Shown here piece after piece: positions 45,940-56,018 of a stretch of 64,000 nucleotides of DNA. The stretch comes from Dietzia psychralcaliphila (GTDB lineage Bacteria; Actinomycetota; Actinomycetes; Mycobacteriales; Mycobacteriaceae): contig NZ_CP015453.1 in assembly GCF_003096095.1 (NCBI RefSeq), positions 2,046,001 through 2,110,000 on the forward strand. The letters run 5' to 3'. Position numbers and translations under genes: made by a program. The stretch's first letter is position 1. The number at the start of each line of letters is the position of its first letter. A model generated the notes under the pieces. It was given only the letters and a program-made list of their open reading frames with translations. It was not told the origin of the DNA and did not search any database.

Positions 45940-46938
45940 CTACTCGGGCTTGGTGCTCCGTCTCATGAGGCGCACCGCCACCTCGACGGCGTCGCCCCCT
46001 TCGTGACAGATCTCGTGGACCGCCTCGGTCAGCGGCATCTCGACCCCCATCTGCCGGGCGAGCGAACGGATCGACGTGCAGGACTTCACGCCCTCCGCGA
46101 CCTGGCCGTTGGTGGCCTCCTGTGCCTGCTCCAGGGTCTCCCCCCTGCCCAGCCGCTCACCGAAGGTCCGGTTGCGGGACAGCGGCGAGGTGCAGGTGGC
46201 GACCAGGTCGCCCAGCCCGGCGAGTCCGGCGAAGGTCATCTGGTTGGCGCCGAGCGCCACTCCCAACCTCGTCGACTCCGCCAGTCCGCGCGTGACCAGC
46301 GTTGCCATCGTGTTGTCGCCCAGGCCCATGCCGGTGGCGATACCGCACACCAGGGCGATGACGTTCTTGGTGGAGCCGCCGATCTCGCACCCCACCACGT
46401 CGGTGTTGGTGTACGGGCGGAAGTTCGGGGTGGAGAACGCGTCCTGCAGGCGGGCCGCGCGGTCGACGTCCGTGCAGGCGATGACCGTCGCGGCCGGCTG
46501 ACCCTCGGCGATCTCCCGCGCGAGGTTGGGGCCCGACAACGCCGCGATCTTGTCCGCGGTCAACCCCGTGACCTCGGCGACGACCTCGCTGATGCGCATC
46601 AGGGACCCGGTCTCGATGCCCTTCGCCAGGGAGATGACCCCGGCGTCCGGCTCGAGCAGGTCGACCCACTTCTCGAGGTTCCCCCGCAGGCTCTGGGACG
46701 GAACGGCCAGGACGACCTCATGGGAGCCGGAGAGGACCTCGGCCGGGTCAGTCGATGCGGTGACGGTCGCGGGCAGGACGATCCCGGGCAGGTATTTCTC
46801 GTTGCAGTGCCGCTCGTTGATCCCCAGGGCCACCTCGTCACGGCGAGCCCACAGGACGACCTCCGACCCCGCATCCGCGAGTACCTTGCCGACGGCGGTC
46901 CCCCACGACCCCGCACCCATCACCGCGACCCGCGCCAT
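45940..46938 (-). CDS. gpsA: Glycerol-3-phosphate dehydrogenase [NAD(P)+]
   Basis: GpsA makes sn-glycerol-3-phosphate for phospholipids. The 332-residue protein starts [22 protein letters not shown] with GxGxxG, and has [42 protein letters not shown] and the C-terminal [15 protein letters not shown]. The ATG at 46938 has GGAGG 4 nt upstream; an in-frame ATG at 46974 would add 12 non-conserved residues. Divergent from fbiD. Confidence 0.96.
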   Translation of the reverse strand: MARVAVMGAGSWGTAVGKVLADAGSEVVLWARRDEVALGINERHCNEKYLPGIVLPATVTASTDPAEVLSGSHEVVLAVPSQSLRGNLEKWVDLLEPDAGVISLAKGIETGSLMRISEVVAEVTGLTADKIAALSGPNLAREIAEGQPAATVIACTDVDRAARLQDAFSTPNFRPYTNTDVVGCEIGGSTKNVIALVCGIATGMGLGDNTMATLVTRGLAESTRLGVALGANQMTFAGLAGLGDLVATCTSPLSRNRTFGERLGRGETLEQAQEATNGQVAEGVKSCTSIRSLARQMGVEMPLTEAVHEICHEGGDAVEVAVRLMRRSTKPE

Positions 46939-47046
46939 TTCGCCTCCCGGCTCGTCGTCCCCCACCCGAGCCATCGCAGGTGGATCGTGAGCAAACGCTA
47001 CCCGGCCCGGCGCGCTCGCGCGGCTCTGCTGGCAGGATGGCGGGCA

Positions 47047-47769
47047 ATGAAGACGGTGGCGGGTCACGGGGCGACGAACGGCGGGTGGACGATAGTCGTC
47101 CCCGTCAAGGCCCTCGACCGCGCCAAGAGCCGCCTCGCCCGCGCGCTGCCCGCCCCCGCCAGGCGGGCGCTCGTCCTCGCGATGGCCACAGATGTGCTCC
47201 GGACCTGCATCGCGACGCCCGGGGTCGCACGGGTGCGGGTGGTCACCTCGGATCCCGACGTGGCAGCGCTCGCACGTCGACTCCGGATCGAGATCGTCCC
47301 GGAGCCGGTCGGCGCCGCGGACCGGTCGGGCGGCGACCCGCTCAACGCTGCGCTCACGGAGGCGATCCGCGGCGTGCCCGGGCCGGTGGGCGTGGTGACC
47401 GCGGACCTGCCCGAGCTCCGGGCCCCCCAGCTCGCCCGGGTGCTCGCAGCCGCCGTCGGACACGCGCATTCGATGGTGCCCGACCATGGTGGTGCCGGGA
47501 CGACCATGGCGTTCTGGACCGGCCCCGCCGGTGCCCGCATCCCCCGGTTCGGGCCCGACTCCGCCGCCCGGCACCTGTCCGAGGGTGGTGCCGTCCCGCT
47601 CGACGAGGTCGATCCCTCGGGCGCGGCCGGTCGCGACGTCGACACCCCCGAGGACGTCCTGGCGCTGGCAGAACGTGCGGTGGGTGAGGCCACCGCGGCC
47701 GTTCTGAGGGCCCCCTCTGTGGCACAAGGTGCTCACTCCGCCGGGGTATCGGCCACAATGGTCCGGTGA
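47047..47769 (+). CDS. fbiD: Phospholactate/phosphoenolpyruvate guanylyltransferase (F420 biosynthesis)
   Basis: FbiD/CofC activates phosphoenolpyruvate or 2-phospholactate with GTP to start the F420 side chain. The 240-residue protein has the nucleotidyltransferase start [21 protein letters not shown], the [12 protein letters not shown] segment, VVTADLPEL, and [10 protein letters not shown], all family features. ATG 47047 is chosen; a GTG at 46987 upstream is possible. Its stop overlaps the ppk1 GTG by 4 bp. The neighbour pair matches Rv2983-ppk1 in M. tuberculosis. Implies that the organism makes F420. Confidence 0.88.
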   Translation: MKTVAGHGATNGGWTIVVPVKALDRAKSRLARALPAPARRALVLAMATDVLRTCIATPGVARVRVVTSDPDVAALARRLRIEIVPEPVGAADRSGGDPLNAALTEAIRGVPGPVGVVTADLPELRAPQLARVLAAAVGHAHSMVPDHGGAGTTMAFWTGPAGARIPRFGPDSAARHLSEGGAVPLDEVDPSGAAGRDVDTPEDVLALAERAVGEATAAVLRAPSVAQGAHSAGVSATMVR

Positions 47770-49862
47770 CCGCAGACGACCCCGTACTCGAGCAACTCCC
47801 CCGACCCCGTGACCGCTACCTCAACCGAGAACTCAGCTGGCTCGACTTCAATGCCCGGGTGCTCGCCCTGGCGGGCGAGAAGGACCTGCCGCTACTCGAG
47901 AGGGCCAAGTTCCTCGCGATCTTCGGGTCGAACCTGGACGAGTTCTACATGGTGCGGGTGGCCGGCCTGAAACGACGCGACAAGACGGGATTGTCGGTCA
48001 GGTCCGCCGACGGTCAGACGCCCGCCGAGCAACTCGGCAGGATCAGCGTCCGAACCCGTGAGCTCTGCGATGAACAGACCCGGTTGTTCCACGACGAGAT
48101 CAGACCCGAACTCGAACTGCACGGGGTCCGGATCCTGCCCTGGGGCGAGCTCACGGCCGACGAGCGGTTCTCGCTCGCGGAGTTGTTCAGGAACTCGATC
48201 TTCCCCGTCCTGACCCCGCTCGCCGTCGACCCGGCTCACCCCTTCCCCTACATCTCCGGGCTCAGCCTCAACCTGGCGGTGATCATCCGCGACATCGGAT
48301 CGGGACAGGAACACTTCGCCCGGGTCAAGATCCCCCACAACGTGCCCCGCTTCGTCAGGGTCGACCGGGGTGCGGAGGACGAGTACTCGTTCGTGCCCGC
48401 CGAGGAGATCATCGCGGCCCACCTCGGCGATCTGTTCCAGGGCATGGAGGTCGTCGAGCACCATGTCTTCCGCGTGACCCGCAACGCGGACATGGAGGTC
48501 GAGGAGGACCGCGACGAGGACCTGCTGCAGGCGCTCGAGCGCGAGCTCGCCCGCCGCCGCTTCGGTTCCGCCGTCCGTCTGGAGATCGCCGAGGACATGA
48601 CGCCGCGGATGCTCCGGATCCTGCAGCACGAACTCGACGTGGACTCGGAGGACGTGATCCGGTTCTCGGGCCTGCTCGATCTGACGGGACTGTGGCAGAT
48701 CCACGGCCTGGACATGCCCGACCTCAAGGACCCGGCCATGGTCCCGGCCACGCCCCCGGCATTCGGTGAGCGCGAGACGGCCCGGAACATCTTCGCCTCG
48801 CTCCAGGAGGGCGATGTCCTGGTCGAGCACCCCTACGACTCGTTCGCCACCACGGTCCAGCGGTTCATCGAACAGGCCGCCGCGGACGAGAACGTGCTGG
48901 CGATCAAGCAGACCCTGTACCGGACATCCGGCGACTCCCCCATCGTCAACGCCCTGGTGGACGCCGCGGCGGCCGGCAAACAGGTGGTCGCGCTCGTGGA
49001 GATCAAGGCGCGCTTCGACGAACAGAACAACATCCGCTGGGCACGCGAGCTCGAGAAGGCCGGGGTCCACGTGGTGTACGGCCTACTGGGACTCAAGACG
49101 CACTGCAAGACCTGCCTGGTGGTGCGGAAGGAGGGCGACCGGCTCCAGCGCTACGCGCACATCGGTACGGGCAACTACAACCCCAAGACGGCCCGCCTCT
49201 ACGAGGACGTGGGGCTGTTCACGGCCGATGAGGACGTCGTGTCGGATCTGACGGACCTGTTCAACCACCTCACCGGGTTCTCAAATGTGTCCAAGTACCG
49301 GCGACTTCTCGTGGCCCCCGAGGGCATCCGCTCGGGGATCATCGAGCGGATAGACCGTGAGATCGGATTCGCGGCCGAGGGACGTGAGGCGGGGATCCGG
49401 CTCAAGGCCAACGCTCTGGTCGACGAGCAGATCATCGACGCCCTCTACCGCGCCTCCCAGGCAGGCGTGCCGGTGGACATCGTCGTCCGCGGGATCTGCG
49501 CCCTGCGTGCCGGGGTCCCCGGGCTCAGCGAGAACATCCACGTCCGCTCGATCCTGGGGCGCTTCCTCGAACACTCGCGGATCCTCAACTTCCACGGGGC
49601 GGACGAGGTCCTCATCGGCAGCGCCGACATGATGCACCGGAACCTCGACCGTCGCGTCGAGGTGATGACCACCGTCACCGACCCCCGACTCAAGGGACAG
49701 ATCCACCGGATCTTCGACTCGGCCCTCGACCCGGCCACGCGCAGCTTCCATCTCCAACCCGACGCCTCGTGGACGCGGATGCCCGCCCCGGGAGACTGGT
49801 CCGAGTCCGTCGACCACCAGGAGCGCATGGCCTCCGTCCACGCGGGGTTCCGGGACCGATGA
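47766..49862 (+). CDS. ppk1: Polyphosphate kinase 1
   Basis: Ppk1 makes polyphosphate from ATP. The 698-residue protein has the N-terminal [16 protein letters not shown], a head domain, and two C-terminal catalytic domains. The autophosphorylated histidine is H446 in [12 protein letters not shown], followed by [20 protein letters not shown]. The GTG start overlaps fbiD, and the stop overlaps mutT1, so the three genes are translationally coupled. Confidence 0.97.
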   Translation: MTADDPVLEQLPRPRDRYLNRELSWLDFNARVLALAGEKDLPLLERAKFLAIFGSNLDEFYMVRVAGLKRRDKTGLSVRSADGQTPAEQLGRISVRTRELCDEQTRLFHDEIRPELELHGVRILPWGELTADERFSLAELFRNSIFPVLTPLAVDPAHPFPYISGLSLNLAVIIRDIGSGQEHFARVKIPHNVPRFVRVDRGAEDEYSFVPAEEIIAAHLGDLFQGMEVVEHHVFRVTRNADMEVEEDRDEDLLQALERELARRRFGSAVRLEIAEDMTPRMLRILQHELDVDSEDVIRFSGLLDLTGLWQIHGLDMPDLKDPAMVPATPPAFGERETARNIFASLQEGDVLVEHPYDSFATTVQRFIEQAAADENVLAIKQTLYRTSGDSPIVNALVDAAAAGKQVVALVEIKARFDEQNNIRWARELEKAGVHVVYGLLGLKTHCKTCLVVRKEGDRLQRYAHIGTGNYNPKTARLYEDVGLFTADEDVVSDLTDLFNHLTGFSNVSKYRRLLVAPEGIRSGIIERIDREIGFAAEGREAGIRLKANALVDEQIIDALYRASQAGVPVDIVVRGICALRAGVPGLSENIHVRSILGRFLEHSRILNFHGADEVLIGSADMMHRNLDRRVEVMTTVTDPRLKGQIHRIFDSALDPATRSFHLQPDASWTRMPAPGDWSESVDHQERMASVHAGFRDR

Positions 49863-50779
49863 GCAGGAAGACCAACGGCGGCAAGTCCCGCGTCCGGGTG
49901 GTCCCCGCGGCAGGAGCGGTCCTGTACCGCATGGACGGGGGTTCGCCCCGCTGCGCGGTGGTGCACCGTCCCCGCTACGACGACTGGTCGCTCCCCAAGG
50001 GAAAGGTCGATGCCGGGGAGTCGCTTCCGGCCACCGCGGTACGTGAGATCGCCGAGGAGACGGGGTTCAACGCCGCTCTCGAGTCGAGGATCGGTACCAC
50101 CGCGTACCCGCTCAAGGAGAACACCCGCAAAGAGGTCACCTACTGGTCCGCTCTCGCGTACGGGGGTGGCTTCGAGCCGAACTCCGAGGTCGACGAGATC
50201 CGGTGGCTACCCGTCGAGGAGGCCATGGACCTGGTCTCCTACGCGCTCGACCGCAAGATCCTTACCCGCTTCGCCGGGGCCCGACCGGTGAGCTCGGTCC
50301 TCCTGCTGGTCCGGCACGCCAAGGCGGGGAGCCGCTCCGAATGGAGTGGGGACGACTCGGCACGCCCTCTCGACAAGGTCGGGCGGACACAGGCCGAGCT
50401 CCTCGTGCCGATGCTCAGGGCCTTCGGCGTCCGGAGGCTCTACAGCGCCCCCCGGGTGCGTTGCGAGCAGACCCTCGGCCCGATCGCCGATGAGCTCGGG
50501 ATCGACGTCGCCCTCGAGCCGGAGCTGAGCGACGAGGCGTACCTCGACGATCCCGTGGCCGCTCGAGCCCGCTTGATCGAGCTCACCGGCGGAGAGGGCG
50601 TCGCGGCGGTGAGCTCGCAGGGCACCGCCATCCCCGGGCTCGTCGGGGACCTCGCCGAGCTGGCCGGGATCGCCGTGGGAGACACCTCCACCAAGAAGTC
50701 CGGGGCCTGGGGGCTGGGTTTCGACGGCGACACGTTGGTGTTCGCCGACTACTACCCGAGCCCGCTCCCGGTACTGTGA
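49859..50779 (+). CDS. mutT1: MutT1-like Nudix hydrolase fused to histidine phosphatase domain
   Basis: The 306-residue protein has a Nudix domain with the complete box from GKVDAGES (about 48-55) to REIAEETGF (62-70) and a C-terminal phosphoglycerate mutase-type domain with VRHAKAGS (Arg152, His153). This two-domain layout is that of mycobacterial MutT1, which hydrolyses 8-oxo-GTP/8-oxo-dGTP and diadenosine polyphosphates. The ATG overlaps the ppk1 stop by 4 bp. In M. tuberculosis mutT1 is transcribed opposite to ppk1, so here the orientation differs if that is recalled correctly. Confidence 0.9.
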   Translation: MSRKTNGGKSRVRVVPAAGAVLYRMDGGSPRCAVVHRPRYDDWSLPKGKVDAGESLPATAVREIAEETGFNAALESRIGTTAYPLKENTRKEVTYWSALAYGGGFEPNSEVDEIRWLPVEEAMDLVSYALDRKILTRFAGARPVSSVLLLVRHAKAGSRSEWSGDDSARPLDKVGRTQAELLVPMLRAFGVRRLYSAPRVRCEQTLGPIADELGIDVALEPELSDEAYLDDPVAARARLIELTGGEGVAAVSSQGTAIPGLVGDLAELAGIAVGDTSTKKSGAWGLGFDGDTLVFADYYPSPLPVL

Positions 50780-50788
50780 CGCCGCGTC

Positions 50789-51169
50789 TCAGCTGACCAT
50801 GTCGCGGTGGTTCACACCGTTCTTGCCGACACCACCGAAGGACTGGTGGGAGCTGGACCGCTTGGCGGCGAGCCGCCCTTCCGGCAGGGTCTCGGTGCCC
50901 TGGACCACGGACTTGAAGTACTGTCCCGGCCGGAAGGCCGGTGAGTACGTGGGCGGCACCGGGATGGACTCGCCGGTGTGCGGGTTACGCGCGACCCGGG
51001 CCGCGCGTGCGCGCTTCTCGAAGATGCCGAATCCCATGATGGTGATGGACTCTCCCGCCGCCACCGTCCGCACGATGATGTCGAGCGTGTTCTCCAGTGC
51101 CTCGGTGGCGAGCTGGTGATCTCCGTCCATCCGTTCCGCCAGCTCGGCGATCAGGTCGGCCTTGTTCAC
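50789..51169 (-). CDS. hupB: HU-family nucleoid protein with short atypical C-terminal tail
   Basis: The first about 90 residues form a complete HU domain: MNKADLIAELAERM, TIMGFGIFEKRARAARVARNPHTGE, and a DNA-binding arm that reaches PAFRPGQYFKSVV. The remaining about 35 residues (TETLPEGRLAAKRSSSHQ... ) lack the long Lys/Ala-rich PAKKA repeats of mycobacterial HupB. GTG start with AAGGGGGA 8 nt upstream. Its position next to leuDC matches hupB of Mycobacterium. An AT-rich promoter-like region lies upstream. Confidence 0.93.
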   Translation of the reverse strand: MNKADLIAELAERMDGDHQLATEALENTLDIIVRTVAAGESITIMGFGIFEKRARAARVARNPHTGESIPVPPTYSPAFRPGQYFKSVVQGTETLPEGRLAAKRSSSHQSFGGVGKNGVNHRDMVS

Positions 51170-51224
51170 GAGGGGTCCCCCTTAGGGTGAGTACGCCGGC
51201 ACGGCAGAACACCGCGCCATACGA

Positions 51225-51254
51225 AATATAAGCATACTCCCACGTTCCCGTCAC
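51225..51254 (-). promoter_or_regulatory. Possible hupB promoter in an AT-rich island
   Basis: Minus-strand GTGACG (51254-51249) and TATATT (51230-51225), 18 bp apart, in one of the few AT-rich patches in the window. TSS would be about 50 nt upstream of hupB. Confidence 0.4.
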
Positions 51255-51292
51255 ACGGGGGCTATTCCGGAGGTGACTCCGCGAACAGGCGA

Positions 51293-51898
51293 TCAGAGGC
51301 GATCGGACAGGGTGGTGACCGGCTTGAACGCCGGCCGCCGCCCCTCGAACTCCGTGATCGCGTCAGCGTTCCGGAGGGTGAGCCCGATGTCGTCGAGTCC
51401 CTCCATGAGGCGCCAACGGGTGTAGTCGTCGATGTCGAACGGGACGGTCACGTCACCCGCGGTCACGGTCCGGCTCCCCAGGTCGACGGTCAGCTCGATC
51501 CCCGGCCGCTCGTCCATGATCTTCCACAGCAGTTCGACGTTCTGCTGCTCGACCTGCGCGGCCACGAGACCGGACTTTCCGGAGTTGCCCCGGAAGATGT
51601 CGGCGAAGCGCGACGAGATGACCACGCGGAACCCGAAGTCCTTCAGCGCCCACACCGCGTGTTCACGGGACGAGCCGGTTCCGAAGTCCGGGCCCGCCAC
51701 GAGCACGGATGCGCGATCGTACGGAGCCCGGTTGAGGACGAAGTCTGGCTCGTTCGCGCGCCAGGAGGAGAACAGCCCGTCCTCGAACCCGGTGCGCGTG
51801 ACGCGCTTGAGGTATTCGGCGGGGATGATCTGGTCGGTGTCCACGTTGGACCGGTGCAGCGGGGCACCGATGCCGGTGTGGGTGGTGATCGGCTCCAT
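51293..51898 (-). CDS. leuD: 3-isopropylmalate dehydratase small subunit
   Basis: LeuD forms the swivel domain of isopropylmalate isomerase in leucine synthesis. The 201-residue protein has [45 protein letters not shown] and [11 protein letters not shown]. The length is normal. It is 5 bp after leuC. Confidence 0.97.
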   Translation of the reverse strand: MEPITTHTGIGAPLHRSNVDTDQIIPAEYLKRVTRTGFEDGLFSSWRANEPDFVLNRAPYDRASVLVAGPDFGTGSSREHAVWALKDFGFRVVISSRFADIFRGNSGKSGLVAAQVEQQNVELLWKIMDERPGIELTVDLGSRTVTAGDVTVPFDIDDYTRWRLMEGLDDIGLTLRNADAITEFEGRRPAFKPVTTLSDRL

Positions 51899-51903
51899 GG
51901 TGG

Positions 51904-53370
51904 TCAGGCCCCCTTCGCGGGCTCGAGATCGGCGGGCGAGGCCAGCCGACCGATGACGGCGGTGGCCGCGGCGACCGCCGGGCTGACGAGATGAGTGCGG
52001 GCGCCCTTACCCTGGCGGCCCTCGAAGTTGCGGTTGGAGGTCGAGGCGCAGCGTTGGCCCGGCTCGAGCGAGTCCGGGTTCATCCCGAGGCACATCGAAC
52101 ACCCGGGCTGACGCCACTCCGCACCGAACGCGGTGAACACCTTGTCCAGGCCCTCCTCCTCGGCCAGCTGGCGCACCTTCATCGACCCGGGCACGATCAG
52201 CATCCGGACGCCGTCGGCGACCTCGCGGCCGTCGATGATCTCGGCCACGGTCCGCAGGTCCTCGATGCGGCCGTTGGTGCAGGAGCCCACGAACACCACG
52301 TCCACGGGGACCTCGCGCAGCGGGGTGCCGGCCTCGAGGTCCATGTAGTCGAGGGCGCCCTCGGCGGCGACACGGTCGCTGTCGTTCCCGAAGGACTCCG
52401 GGTGCGGGACCACCGAACCCAGCGGCGCGCCCTGGCCGGGGTTGGTGCCCCAGGTGACGAACGGGGTGAGCGCGGAGCCGTCGATCACGACCTCCGTGTC
52501 GAACACGGCGTCGTCGTCGGTCCTCAGGCCGTTCCAGTACTCGACGGCCGTGTCCCACTCGTCGCCGGCGGGCGCGTGTGGCCGACCCTTGAGGTAGTCG
52601 TAGGTGGTCTGGTCGGGGGCGATCATCCCGGCCCGTGCGCCGGCCTCGATGCTCATGTTGCAGATCGTCATCCGGGCCTCCATCGAGAGCTTCTCCACGG
52701 CCTCGCCGCGGTACTCGATGATGTGGCCCTGTCCCCCACCGGTCCCGATCTGGGTGATGACGGCCAGGATCAGGTCCTTGGCGGAGACCCCCGGCTGCAG
52801 CTCGCCGGTGACCGTGACGGCCATGGTCTTGAACGGTCGCAGGGAGAGGGTCTGTGTGGCCATGACATGCTCGACCTCGGACGTGCCGATACCCATGGCG
52901 ATGGAGCCGAACGCGCCGTGGGTCGAGGTGTGCGAGTCGCCGCACACGATGGTCATCCCGGGCTGCGTGAGTCCGAGCTGGGGCCCGATGATGTGCACGA
53001 TGCCCTGCTCCGGGTCGCCCATGGGATACGCCCGGACCCCGAATTCCTCGCAGTTGGTGCGCAGCGTCTCGATCTGGGTCCGCGAGACGCGGTCGGCGAT
53101 GAGGTTGATCGCGCCGCCGACGATGTCGGTCGGGACGTTGTGGTCCTCGGTCGCCAGGGTGAGGTCCGGGCGGCGCAGGCCACGGCCTGCCAGCCGGAGC
53201 CCGTCGAAGGCCTGCGGACTGGTGACCTCGTGGATGAGGTGGAGGTCGATGAAGATGAGGTCGGGCTGGCGGGACTCGCCCTCACCCTCGCCCCTGACCA
53301 CCACATGGTCGTCCCAGACCTTCTCCGCCAGGGTCCGGCCCCGAGCGTCTCCGGACGGTGTCACACTCAT
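51904..53370 (-). CDS. leuC: 3-isopropylmalate dehydratase large subunit
   Basis: LeuC carries the [4Fe-4S] cluster of isopropylmalate isomerase. Cluster cysteines are in FVGSCTNGR and [27 protein letters not shown] and [20 protein letters not shown] are aconitase-family signatures. ATG 53370 is preferred, with GGAGG 4 nt upstream; the GTG one codon earlier is too close to the site. Divergent from the IclR-type regulator, with overlapping promoters. Confidence 0.97.
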   Translation of the reverse strand: MSVTPSGDARGRTLAEKVWDDHVVVRGEGEGESRQPDLIFIDLHLIHEVTSPQAFDGLRLAGRGLRRPDLTLATEDHNVPTDIVGGAINLIADRVSRTQIETLRTNCEEFGVRAYPMGDPEQGIVHIIGPQLGLTQPGMTIVCGDSHTSTHGAFGSIAMGIGTSEVEHVMATQTLSLRPFKTMAVTVTGELQPGVSAKDLILAVITQIGTGGGQGHIIEYRGEAVEKLSMEARMTICNMSIEAGARAGMIAPDQTTYDYLKGRPHAPAGDEWDTAVEYWNGLRTDDDAVFDTEVVIDGSALTPFVTWGTNPGQGAPLGSVVPHPESFGNDSDRVAAEGALDYMDLEAGTPLREVPVDVVFVGSCTNGRIEDLRTVAEIIDGREVADGVRMLIVPGSMKVRQLAEEEGLDKVFTAFGAEWRQPGCSMCLGMNPDSLEPGQRCASTSNRNFEGRQGKGARTHLVSPAVAAATAVIGRLASPADLEPAKGA

Positions 53371-53428
53371 CACGCCTCCAGTCGACGTCCCGGGTGCCGA
53401 ACCGATGGATTCTCACCATGTAGGACGC

Positions 53429-53453
53429 TATAGTCGAACTGTGAGACAGTATA
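53429..53453. promoter_or_regulatory. Overlapping divergent leuCD / ltbR promoter with inverted repeat
   Basis: Plus strand: TATAGT (53429-53434) ends 6 nt before the regulator GTG at 53441, so that mRNA is probably leaderless. Minus strand: TATACT (53453-53448) serves leuC with a leader of about 70 nt. The perfect inverted repeat ACTGT-GAG-ACAGT (53438-53450) covers both start regions and is a candidate operator. Confidence 0.55.
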
Positions 53454-54142
53454 GCGGGATCGGAGTCCTCGACAAAGCCATGACGGTGCTCCACGCAGTG
53501 GCCGAGAAGCCGTGTGTCCTCTCCGACCTCTGCGAGCGCACCGGCCTCCCCCGGGCCACCGCCCACCGGCTCGCGGTGGGCCTGGAGATCCACCAACTCC
53601 TATCCCGGGACGATGCCGGCGTGTGGAGTCTCGGTCCCGGTCTGGCCAAGCTCGCCGCGCACGCCGCCGACTCCCTGGCGGAGGCCGCCTCGTCCGTCCT
53701 GCCCCGCCTCCGCGAGGCCACCGAGGAGAGCGTCCAGGTCTATCGCCGCGATGGCGACCGCCGGATCTGCGTGGCCTCCGCCGAACCTCCCACCGGCCTG
53801 CGGGACACCGTTCCCGTAGGGGCGATCCTTCCCATGAGCAGGGGTTCCGGGGCCAAGGTCCTGGCGGCGTGGGCCGACCCCGCCACCCAACGCGCGCTCC
53901 TGGTGGACGCCGCCTACACCGAGCGCCAACTCGCCGAGGTGCGGCGGCGCGGTTGGGCCCAGTCGGTGGCCGAGCGCGAGGCCGGCGTCGCCTCCATCTC
54001 CGCCCCGATCAGGGACGCGACCGGCAGCGTCGTGGCGGCGATTTCCGTCTCGGGCCCGGTTGACCGCATCGGTCGACGCCCCGGGGTCCGCTGGGCGGCC
54101 GACCTCCTCGCGGCCGCGGACGCGATCCACAAGAGGCTCTAG
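53441..54142 (+). CDS. ltbR: IclR-family regulator, LtbR-like (leucine biosynthesis)
   Basis: The 233-residue protein has an N-terminal winged HTH (SDLCERTGLPRATAHRLAVGLE at about 27-48, split) and a C-terminal IclR effector domain with AILPMSRGSGAKVLAAW and GVASISAPIRDATGSVVAAISVSGP. It is divergent from leuCD. In Corynebacterium glutamicum the regulator in this position, LtbR, represses leuCD and leuB; the equivalent in M. tuberculosis is Rv2989. The GTG start is at the predicted transcription start, so self-regulation through the 13-bp inverted repeat is plausible. Confidence 0.86.
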   Translation: MRQYSGIGVLDKAMTVLHAVAEKPCVLSDLCERTGLPRATAHRLAVGLEIHQLLSRDDAGVWSLGPGLAKLAAHAADSLAEAASSVLPRLREATEESVQVYRRDGDRRICVASAEPPTGLRDTVPVGAILPMSRGSGAKVLAAWADPATQRALLVDAAYTERQLAEVRRRGWAQSVAEREAGVASISAPIRDATGSVVAAISVSGPVDRIGRRPGVRWAADLLAAADAIHKRL

Positions 54143-54209
54143 GCCCGGCAGTCGGCACGCGACCGCAGGCACCACGGTCAGTCGCGACCGTTCCCGGCCC
54201 GCCCGCCGC

Positions 54210-55061
54210 TCAGACGGGCCGTCGCCCCTCGACCAGACGGTCGAGCACCCACGGCAGACTGCTGACGCTCGGCTGGCGCACCGCCGTCACCACGTCGCCG
54301 TCCCGCGGATCCACCCGCACCACCTGGACGCCGGGCCGCCTCAGTTGGCGGTACGGGATGGGCTCCCGGTGGGACACCACGTCGAAACCCAGCTCGCGGA
54401 TCTCGCCTCCGAGCGGCGACCGATCGTCGAGGGTGGCGACGGGGGTGTCGGGGCGGGCGCCGGTGCCGACGACGACGACGAGGGCGTCGACCCCGAGCCC
54501 GCGCTGCGCCCGGGCCCACGCGTCGAGCGCCTCCTCGGCGGCGGCTGCGGCCGGGGCCGGATCACGATGCAGCGCCTCGCCCACCAGTTTGAGATGCTGC
54601 CGCCACCCCGGTCTGCCGGCGGGGTCCACGATCACGGTGGCGAGTTGCTCGAATCCGCGCAGCTGCGCCTCGGAGACGTCGGCCGCGGCGAGCGCGAAGG
54701 CGTCGACCCCGAACGGCAGCAGCGAACGCAGGCTGGGAAGCCCCGGCCCGCCCCAGTCCGGTGCGGGCGGGGAAGGGTGGTCCCGCCAGGGCCGGGGCCC
54801 GCTCCCGTCCTCCGCCCACGCGGCCTCCGGCTCCACCCCCAGCGCGAGCACGACATCCAGGTCTGCGGACGAGAGAGGGATCACGCGTCGGATCGGCGGG
54901 TCGTCGGTCGGCGTCCGGACCGGACTCGGTGGGGCCAGCGGGTCGCTGGTCGAGGACGCCGAGCTCGTCGTCGTCTCGCCGGTCGTCCCACACGCGGTCA
55001 GGCCCGCCAGGCCGAGGCCTGCGCCGAGCGCCAGACGGAGAGCGTCACGACGTGAGGTCAC
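54210..55061 (-). CDS. Lipoprotein resembling Fe-siderophore/cobalamin binding protein
   Basis: The 283-residue protein starts MTSRRDALRLALGAGLGLAG and then LTACG: a twin-arginine motif and a lipobox with Cys at about 24. A Thr/Ser-rich linker follows. The fold segments ADLDVVLALGVEPEAAW and the later FEQLATVIVDPAG with a helix WRQHLKLVGEALHRD are typical of PF01497 periplasmic binding proteins. No permease or ATPase genes are adjacent, so the transport partner is unknown. It is convergent with ltbR and located downstream of tRNA-Glu. Confidence 0.78.
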   Translation of the reverse strand: MTSRRDALRLALGAGLGLAGLTACGTTGETTTSSASSTSDPLAPPSPVRTPTDDPPIRRVIPLSSADLDVVLALGVEPEAAWAEDGSGPRPWRDHPSPPAPDWGGPGLPSLRSLLPFGVDAFALAAADVSEAQLRGFEQLATVIVDPAGRPGWRQHLKLVGEALHRDPAPAAAAAEEALDAWARAQRGLGVDALVVVVGTGARPDTPVATLDDRSPLGGEIRELGFDVVSHREPIPYRQLRRPGVQVVRVDPRDGDVVTAVRQPSVSSLPWVLDRLVEGRRPV

Positions 55062-55139
55062 GCAGGAATCGTCTCACGCCACCAAATGCGCGATGTCCCG
55101 GCTCCTCGCTCTCGCGACGAACCGGGACATGTCACTGAG

Positions 55140-55212
55140 TACCCCCGATGGGATTCGAACCCACGCTACCGCCGTGAGAGGGCGGCGTCCTAGGCCGCTA
55201 GACGACGGGGGC
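55140..55212 (-). tRNA. tRNA-Glu (CTC), copy 1
   Basis: A full cloverleaf of 73 nt: 7-bp acceptor stem (first pair G-U), GGTTCGAATCC T-arm, anticodon stem CCGCC/GGCGG with loop CTCTCAC, giving anticodon CTC. CCA is not encoded. Identical to the gene at 58902-58974. Confidence 0.95.
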
Positions 55213-55225
55213 CTGGTACGCATCG

Positions 55226-55254
55226 ACTCTAGCGACACAACCCGCGCACGACAA
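55226..55254 (-). promoter_or_regulatory. tRNA-Glu copy 1 promoter
   Basis: Minus-strand TTGTCG (55254-55249), 17-bp spacer, TAGAGT (55231-55226). Transcription would start a few nt before the mature tRNA 5' end. Confidence 0.6.
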
Positions 55255-55313
55255 AATCGGCAGGCCCGGCACGCTTCACCGGGTACAAATATGCACTGAG
55301 TTTACTTTTTCGG

Positions 55314-55319
55314 TAGGCT
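55314..55319 (+). promoter_or_regulatory. Candidate -10 (TAGGCT) for leaderless tetR-type gene
   Basis: TAGGCT ends 6 nt before the GTG at 55326, consistent with a leaderless mRNA. Confidence 0.42.
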
Positions 55320-55325
55320 CACCCG

Positions 55326-56018
55326 GTGACCTCCCCGCCAGAACAGGACTCCCTCCGGGAGCGCAAGCGCCGCGCCACCATGGTGGCCATCGAGACCGCC
55401 GCGACCTCACTCGTCCTCGAGCACGGGTACGACTGCGTCACGGTCGATCAGATCTGCGCGGAGGCCGAGGTGTCGAAGCGCACTTTCTTCAACTACGTGC
55501 CCTCCAAGGAGGCGGCCGTCATCGGGTCACCTCCCGTCACCGTTCCGGAGGGCGACCGGGCGGCGTTCCTCGACGCGGCGGACCCGGATGTCCCCGGGTC
55601 CCTCCTGCGGTTGTTCCTCGCGGCGTTCGCAGCAGCGCGCACCGCCGACGACACCCAGACCGTGATCCTGGCCCAACGCCGCCGGGCGATCTTCCGGTCG
55701 AATCCGGACCTCGGTGTGGCCCGCATGACGGCGTCGTCCCGTTTCCAGCTCCGGATGGTCGACCTGGTGACGGAGCACTTCGAGCGGCACCCGTCGCTCC
55801 GCCGACTGGAAGGCGTCTCCGCCGAGGCGGAGGCGCGGGCCTACGTGGCCCTGGTGGCCGCCTCGGCCACGCTCGGGCTGTCCACCTGGCTCACACGGGA
55901 GTCGGCGACCTTCGGCGACCTCGACGCCGAGTGTGCTACCGCGCTCCGGCAGCTCGCCCTCCTCGTCACCGCACCCTCCGACACCACCTCTTCCGAGACC
56001 ACGGGAACCCCTTCATGA
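55326..56018 (+). CDS. TetR-family transcriptional regulator
   Basis: The 230-residue protein has the TetR N-terminal HTH: IETAATSLVLEHGYDCVTVDQ and VSKRTFFNYVPSKEAAV (about 22-70). The C-terminal domain is helical and not assignable to a ligand class. It has a 4-bp overlap with the MFS gene downstream (ATGA), so it probably controls that efflux pump and itself. First gene of the segment between the two tRNA-Glu copies. Confidence 0.9.
   Translation: MTSPPEQDSLRERKRRATMVAIETAATSLVLEHGYDCVTVDQICAEAEVSKRTFFNYVPSKEAAVIGSPPVTVPEGDRAAFLDAADPDVPGSLLRLFLAAFAAARTADDTQTVILAQRRRAIFRSNPDLGVARMTASSRFQLRMVDLVTEHFERHPSLRRLEGVSAEAEARAYVALVAASATLGLSTWLTRESATFGDLDAECATALRQLALLVTAPSDTTSSETTGTPS

Noticed and set aside
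53282-53419. Short reading frame in the leuC leader as a leucine attenuator peptide
   Set aside because: The frame starting at 53419 has no leucine codon run and overlaps leuC in another frame; no attenuator hairpins are visible.
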